A stretch of DNA of 64,000 nt from Rhodococcus wratislaviensis (GTDB lineage Bacteria > Actinomycetota > Actinomycetes > Mycobacteriales > Mycobacteriaceae): assembly GCF_900455735.1 (NCBI RefSeq), contig NZ_UAUI01000022.1, positions 186,001 through 250,000 of the forward strand, in the 5' to 3' direction. Within the stretch, counting starts at the first letter, position 1. Every line of letters begins with the position of its first letter. The notes under the pieces were generated by a model, which worked only from the letters and a program-made list of their open reading frames with translations, had not been told where the DNA came from and ran no database searches. Of this stretch, positions 60,858 to 64,000 are shown one piece after another. The position numbers were made by a program, and so were the translations under genes.

Positions 60858-62159
60858 GTGACCGAGAACATCGATCCCACCGTCCACTGGTCGTTCGAGA
60901 CCAAGCAGATCCACGCCGGGCAGACGTCCGACGCAACCACCAAGGCGCGGGCGCTGCCGATCTACCAGACCACCTCGTACACGTTCGACAGCACCGATCA
61001 CGCTGCCGCGCTGTTCGGTCTGGCCGAGCCGGGCAACATCTACACCCGCATCATGAACCCCACGCAGGACGCGGTCGAGCAGCGCATTGCCGCCCTCGAA
61101 GGCGGCGTCGCCGCGCTGTTGCTGTCGTCCGGGCAGGCGGCGGAAACCTTTGCGGTGCTGAACCTCGCGGAGGCGGGCGACCACATCGTCTCCAGCCCGT
61201 ACCTGTACGGCGGCACCTACAACCTTTTCCACTACACGCTGCCCAAGCTCGGCATCGAGGTCTCGTTCGTCGAGGACCCCGACGACCTCGAGCAGTGGCG
61301 CAGCGCCGTCCGCCCGAACACGAAGGCGTTCTACGGTGAGACGATCGCCAACCCGAAGAATCACATCCTGGACATCCCCGGAATCTCGAAGGTCGGCCAC
61401 GACAACGGGATCCCGCTGATCGTCGACAATACGGTGGCCACACCGTACCTGCTGCAACCGTTGAAGCACGGCGCGGACATCGTGGTGCACTCGGCCACCA
61501 AGTACCTCGGCGGTCACGGCACGGCAATCGCCGGGGTCATCGTCGACGGCGGCACGTTCGACTGGACCCAGGGGCGCCACAGCAATTTCACCACCCCGGA
61601 CCCGAGCTACCACGGTGTCGTCTTCGCGGACCTCGGCGCTCCGGCCTACGCGCTGAAGGCGCGCGTGCAGTTGCTGCGCGACCTCGGTTCCGCGGTCGCC
61701 CCCTTCAACGCGTTCCTCATCGCGCAGGGCATCGAGACCCTCAGCCTGCGCGTGGAGCGGCACGTCGCCAACGCCCAGAAGGTGGCCGAGTTCCTCGAGG
61801 CGCGCCCGGAGGTGACGTCCGTGGCGTACGCGGGTCTGCCGTCCTCGCAGTGGCACGAGCGCGCACAGCAGCTCACCCCGAAGGGTCCGGGTGCGATCGT
61901 GACGTTCGAACTGGCCGGCGGTGTCGATGCCGGCAAGAGGTTCGTCAACGCGCTCACCCTGCACAGCCACGTCGCGAACATCGGCGACGTGCGCTCGCTG
62001 GTGATCCACCCGGCGTCGACGACGCACTCGCAGCTCACCCCGGAGGAGCAGCTCGCCGCCGGTGTGACTCCCGGACTGGTCCGGCTCGCCGTCGGCATCG
62101 AGGGTATCGACGACATCCTCGCCGACCTCGAGACCGGATTCGCCGCAGCCGCACTCTGA
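60858..62159 (+). CDS. metY: O-acetylhomoserine sulfhydrylase
   Basis: A PLP enzyme (433 aa) forming homocysteine from O-acetylhomoserine and sulfide, the direct sulfhydrylation route to methionine. Motifs: SFETKQIHAGQTSDATTKAR, IYTRIMNPTQDAVEQRIAAL, LLLSSGQAAETFAVLNLA and the PLP lysine K215 in DIVVHSATKYLGGHGTAIAG. The C-terminal NIGDVRSLVIHPASTTHSQL is typical of the MetY rather than the MetB branch. The length of about 430 also fits MetY. GTG 60858. It shares its leader and attenuator with osmC. Confidence 0.94.
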   Translation: MTENIDPTVHWSFETKQIHAGQTSDATTKARALPIYQTTSYTFDSTDHAAALFGLAEPGNIYTRIMNPTQDAVEQRIAALEGGVAALLLSSGQAAETFAVLNLAEAGDHIVSSPYLYGGTYNLFHYTLPKLGIEVSFVEDPDDLEQWRSAVRPNTKAFYGETIANPKNHILDIPGISKVGHDNGIPLIVDNTVATPYLLQPLKHGADIVVHSATKYLGGHGTAIAGVIVDGGTFDWTQGRHSNFTTPDPSYHGVVFADLGAPAYALKARVQLLRDLGSAVAPFNAFLIAQGIETLSLRVERHVANAQKVAEFLEARPEVTSVAYAGLPSSQWHERAQQLTPKGPGAIVTFELAGGVDAGKRFVNALTLHSHVANIGDVRSLVIHPASTTHSQLTPEEQLAAGVTPGLVRLAVGIEGIDDILADLETGFAAAAL

Positions 62160-62165
62160 TCCGAT

Positions 62166-62201
62166 GCCGGGAGGCCGGGGCGCGCGCCTCGGCCTCCCGG
62201 C
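62166..62201. terminator. Bidirectional terminator between metY and the flavin monooxygenase gene
   Basis: A 15-bp stem with one G-U pair joins 62166-62180 and 62187-62201 (GCCGGGAGGCCG and its complement), loop CGCGCG, followed by CTTT on the plus side. The flanking genes converge on it. Confidence 0.75.
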
Positions 62202-62205
62202 GCTT

Positions 62206-63384
62206 TCAGATCATGGCGCGCATCATCCCCTGCGGTTCACCGCCGAGTTGGGTGAGCGCGCTCGCATGATTGGTCGGTCCGGGCACGTGGACCGCGTGGG
62301 CCAGACCGGCGTGCGCGTCCCGCCAGAAGCGCTGCATCGGAGTCTTGTAGTGCAACGCGCCGCCGCCGGCGCGCGCGAAGATCTCGTCCACGGCACGCAC
62401 CGCGCGCCAGGCCGCGGCGATCTGGGTGCGGCGTCCGATCGCACGCTCCTCGAACGTGATCTCCTTGCCCGCGTCGACCTTGTCGTAGAACCGGTCTGCG
62501 GTCTCGATGAGGGAGACCCGCGACGCATTGATCTCGGCGGCGGACTCCCCGATCGCGCTGAGCACGTAGGGATCCTCCTTGATCTTCTTCCCCGTGATGG
62601 CGACGCGGTCCTTCTGCACCGCGATGTGACAGGCCAGCGCGCCCTCGGTGATGCCGATGACGGCGGCGGTGATGCCGAGCGGGAACATGCACGAATACGG
62701 CATGTTGAACAGCGGCTCCGGCCTGCCCGCCTCCTTCTGCGCACGTCCGTCCATCACCTTCGCCGCGTTCAACGTCCGGTAGCCCGGGACGAACGCACCG
62801 TCGACGATCAGGTCCTTGCTTCCGGTTCCGCGTAGTCCGATGACGTCCCACGTGTCCTCGACGATCTCATAGTCGGTGCGCGGCAGAATCACGTGCAGAG
62901 ACGAGGGTGGCATCGCGATGCCACCCTCGCCGTCACCGACCATCGCCCCGAGGAAGGCCCACTGACAGTGGTCGGTTCCGGACGAGAAAGACCACCGCCC
63001 CTTCAGGACGTACCCACCGTCGACCGGGGTCGCGACACCCATGGGCGCATACGGGGACGCCATCCACGTGTCGTTGTCCTCGCCCCAGATCTCCTCCTGC
63101 ACCTGTGGGTCGGCGAACGCCAGTTCCCACGGGTGCACGCCGACGATCCCGGTGACCCATCCGCTCGCACCGTCGAGTGCGGCGACTCCCATGACGGTCT
63201 CGGCGAACTCGCGGGGGTGGACCTCGTAGCCGCCGTAGAGCTTGGGCTGCAGCAACCGGATCGCCCCGGAGTCGCGCAGGAGGCCGGCGGCGGTGTCGGT
63301 GAGTCGGCAGTCCGCCTCCGACCGGACGGCCTGCCCGCGAATCTCCTCGGCGACGCCTTCGATTCTGTCGAGAACCTGACCCAT
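62206..63384 (-). CDS. HsaA-like flavin-dependent monooxygenase (acyl-CoA dehydrogenase fold), KstR-box gene
   Basis: A 392-residue oxygenase component of the acyl-CoA-dehydrogenase-fold group D monooxygenases, which take reduced flavin from a separate reductase. Similarity to HsaA, the 3-HSA hydroxylase of cholesterol ring degradation, runs along the length: RLLQPKLYGGYEVHPREFAE, SGWVTGIVGVHPWELAFADP, WSFSSGTDHCQWAF, VIGLRGTGSKDL and MQRFWRDAHAGLAHAVHVPG. It is divergent enough that the substrate may differ from HsaA's. ATG 63384 has GGAGGAAGGGAG upstream. The KstR operator 23 nt upstream ties it to steroid catabolism. Confidence 0.85.
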   Translation of the reverse strand: MGQVLDRIEGVAEEIRGQAVRSEADCRLTDTAAGLLRDSGAIRLLQPKLYGGYEVHPREFAETVMGVAALDGASGWVTGIVGVHPWELAFADPQVQEEIWGEDNDTWMASPYAPMGVATPVDGGYVLKGRWSFSSGTDHCQWAFLGAMVGDGEGGIAMPPSSLHVILPRTDYEIVEDTWDVIGLRGTGSKDLIVDGAFVPGYRTLNAAKVMDGRAQKEAGRPEPLFNMPYSCMFPLGITAAVIGITEGALACHIAVQKDRVAITGKKIKEDPYVLSAIGESAAEINASRVSLIETADRFYDKVDAGKEITFEERAIGRRTQIAAAWRAVRAVDEIFARAGGGALHYKTPMQRFWRDAHAGLAHAVHVPGPTNHASALTQLGGEPQGMMRAMI

Positions 63385-63406
63385 CGGGACTCCCTTCCTC
63401 CGCGAG

Positions 63407-63420
63407 TAGAACACGTTCTA
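63407..63420 (-). promoter_or_regulatory. KstR operator (cholesterol regulon)
   Basis: The minus strand reads TAGAACGTGTTCTA, a perfect fit to the KstR consensus TNNAACNNGTTNNA. A TATATT -10 element (63424-63429, minus strand) places the transcription start inside the operator, so KstR would block initiation until a cholesterol metabolite releases it. Confidence 0.88.
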
Positions 63421-63469
63421 GTCAATATAGCGCCGAGGTGGCAATTCCGAGCCGATCCGCACCTCACGC

Positions 63470-63499
63470 TTGAAAGTTCGCCATACCTAAATCTATAGT
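63470..63499 (+). promoter_or_regulatory. Promoter of the Nramp transporter gene
   Basis: TTGAAA (63470-63475) and TATAGT (63494-63499) are 18 nt apart, giving a 5' leader of about 45 nt. I see no clear MntR/DtxR box. Confidence 0.6.
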
Positions 63500-63549
63500 G
63501 CGGAGATACGAATCAGCAGGTAGATCGACAGACCACGACCAGGAGCTCC

Positions 63550-64000
63550 GTGAGCATCGAGGCACCCCGCCCTCTCCTCCCGCGCCGCACACCCCGCAAG
63601 GGCAGCCTTCGAACGGTCGCGCTCCTCGGGCCCGCTTTCGTGGCGGCCATCGCGTACGTCGACCCCGGAAACGTGGCCGCCAACCTCACCGCGGGCGCGA
63701 AGTACGGGTACCTGCTCGTCTGGGTCCTTGTGCTCGCCAATGCCATGGCCGTGCTGGTGCAGTACCTGTCCGCGAAACTCGGGCTGGTCACCGGCAAATC
63801 ACTGCCCGAGATGCTGGGGACCCGCCTGCGGACCGGGAACCGCCGCGCGTTCTGGCTGCAGGCGGAGGCGATGGCGATCGCCACCGACCTCGCCGAGGTG
63901 ATCGGCGGCGCGATCGCACTCAATCTCCTGTTCGGCGTTCCACTCTTCGTCGGAGGCCTGATCACGGGCGTCGTGTCGATGGGCATCCTGTCGATCCAGA
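63550..64000 (+). CDS. mntH: Nramp-family divalent metal transporter (MntH), cut by window edge
   Basis: The first 150 codons of a proton-coupled Mn(II)/Fe(II) importer of the inner membrane. Helix 1 carries the metal-binding DPGN motif (D38-N41) in VAAIAYVDPGNVAANLTAGA. YGYLLVWVLVLANAMAVLVQ and YLSAKLGLVTGKSLPEM are also characteristic, as is AEAMAIATDLAEVIGGAIAL. GTG 63550 has AGGAG 4 nt upstream. The remainder lies past the window. It is divergent from the KstR-box gene with separate promoter elements. Confidence 0.93.
   Translation, partial: MSIEAPRPLLPRRTPRKGSLRTVALLGPAFVAAIAYVDPGNVAANLTAGAKYGYLLVWVLVLANAMAVLVQYLSAKLGLVTGKSLPEMLGTRLRTGNRRAFWLQAEAMAIATDLAEVIGGAIALNLLFGVPLFVGGLITGVVSMGILSIQ

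Overview
The window is high-GC actinobacterial DNA. Gene content and style point to the genus Rhodococcus, most likely the large-genome R. jostii/R. opacus group. The pointers are a single non-ribosomal peptide synthetase (NRPS) gene longer than 25 kb, orthologues of mycobacterial genes (FadE25, FadB2, the Rv2251-Rv2252 pair, an Rv3273-type SulP-carbonic anhydrase), a KstR-type cholesterol-regulon operator and many apparently leaderless starts. The species is inferred from protein character, not from a database match.

Region 1 (1-25934, minus strand) is one uninterrupted NRPS reading frame that runs off the left edge (at least 8,644 codons). Seven modules are visible: C-[C-lobe remnant]-A-T / C-A-T / C-A-T-E / C-A-T / C-A-T-E / C-A-T / C-A-T. 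Modules 2 and 5 carry a threonine specificity code. The E domains in modules 3 and 5 are followed by condensation domains of the D-accepting type, so the logic is self-consistent. The first condensation domain resembles EntF and suggests an acylated or aryl-capped peptide. It is followed by an orphan C-terminal half of a second condensation domain, the most unusual feature seen. A divergent TetR gene sits at its start.

Region 2 (26-43 kb) is mostly housekeeping and transport: FadE25, FadB2, a methyltransferase, membrane and secreted proteins, three MFS permeases, a GNAT acetyltransferase, an S4 RNA-binding protein, the translationally coupled flavoprotein/diacylglycerol-kinase pair, an aldo-keto reductase, a DinB-like protein and dihydroxy-acid dehydratase. 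Two copies of a long palindromic element begin at the stop codons of fadE25 and ilvD.

Region 3 (43-52 kb) holds a secreted trypsin-like protease, a DUF6319-like protein, a class III adenylate cyclase, an unlisted 34-residue ORF, a TetR-MFS-diiron oxygenase group with related operator-like palindromes, and a SulP transporter fused to a beta-carbonic anhydrase.

Region 4 (52-64 kb) is catabolic and metabolic. It holds a CoA-transferase/HMG-CoA lyase/MatC carrier operon, a gamma-carbonic anhydrase, IclR next to 4-hydroxyphenylpyruvate dioxygenase, and an AhpD-like protein divergent from a MocR regulator. A cysteine-containing leader peptide and attenuator-like hairpin precede osmC-metY. They are followed by an HsaA-like flavin monooxygenase under a perfect KstR box and the start of an Nramp (MntH) transporter. 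No rRNA, tRNA, IS element, prophage or CRISPR array was seen, and no gene-free stretch exceeds 300 bases.
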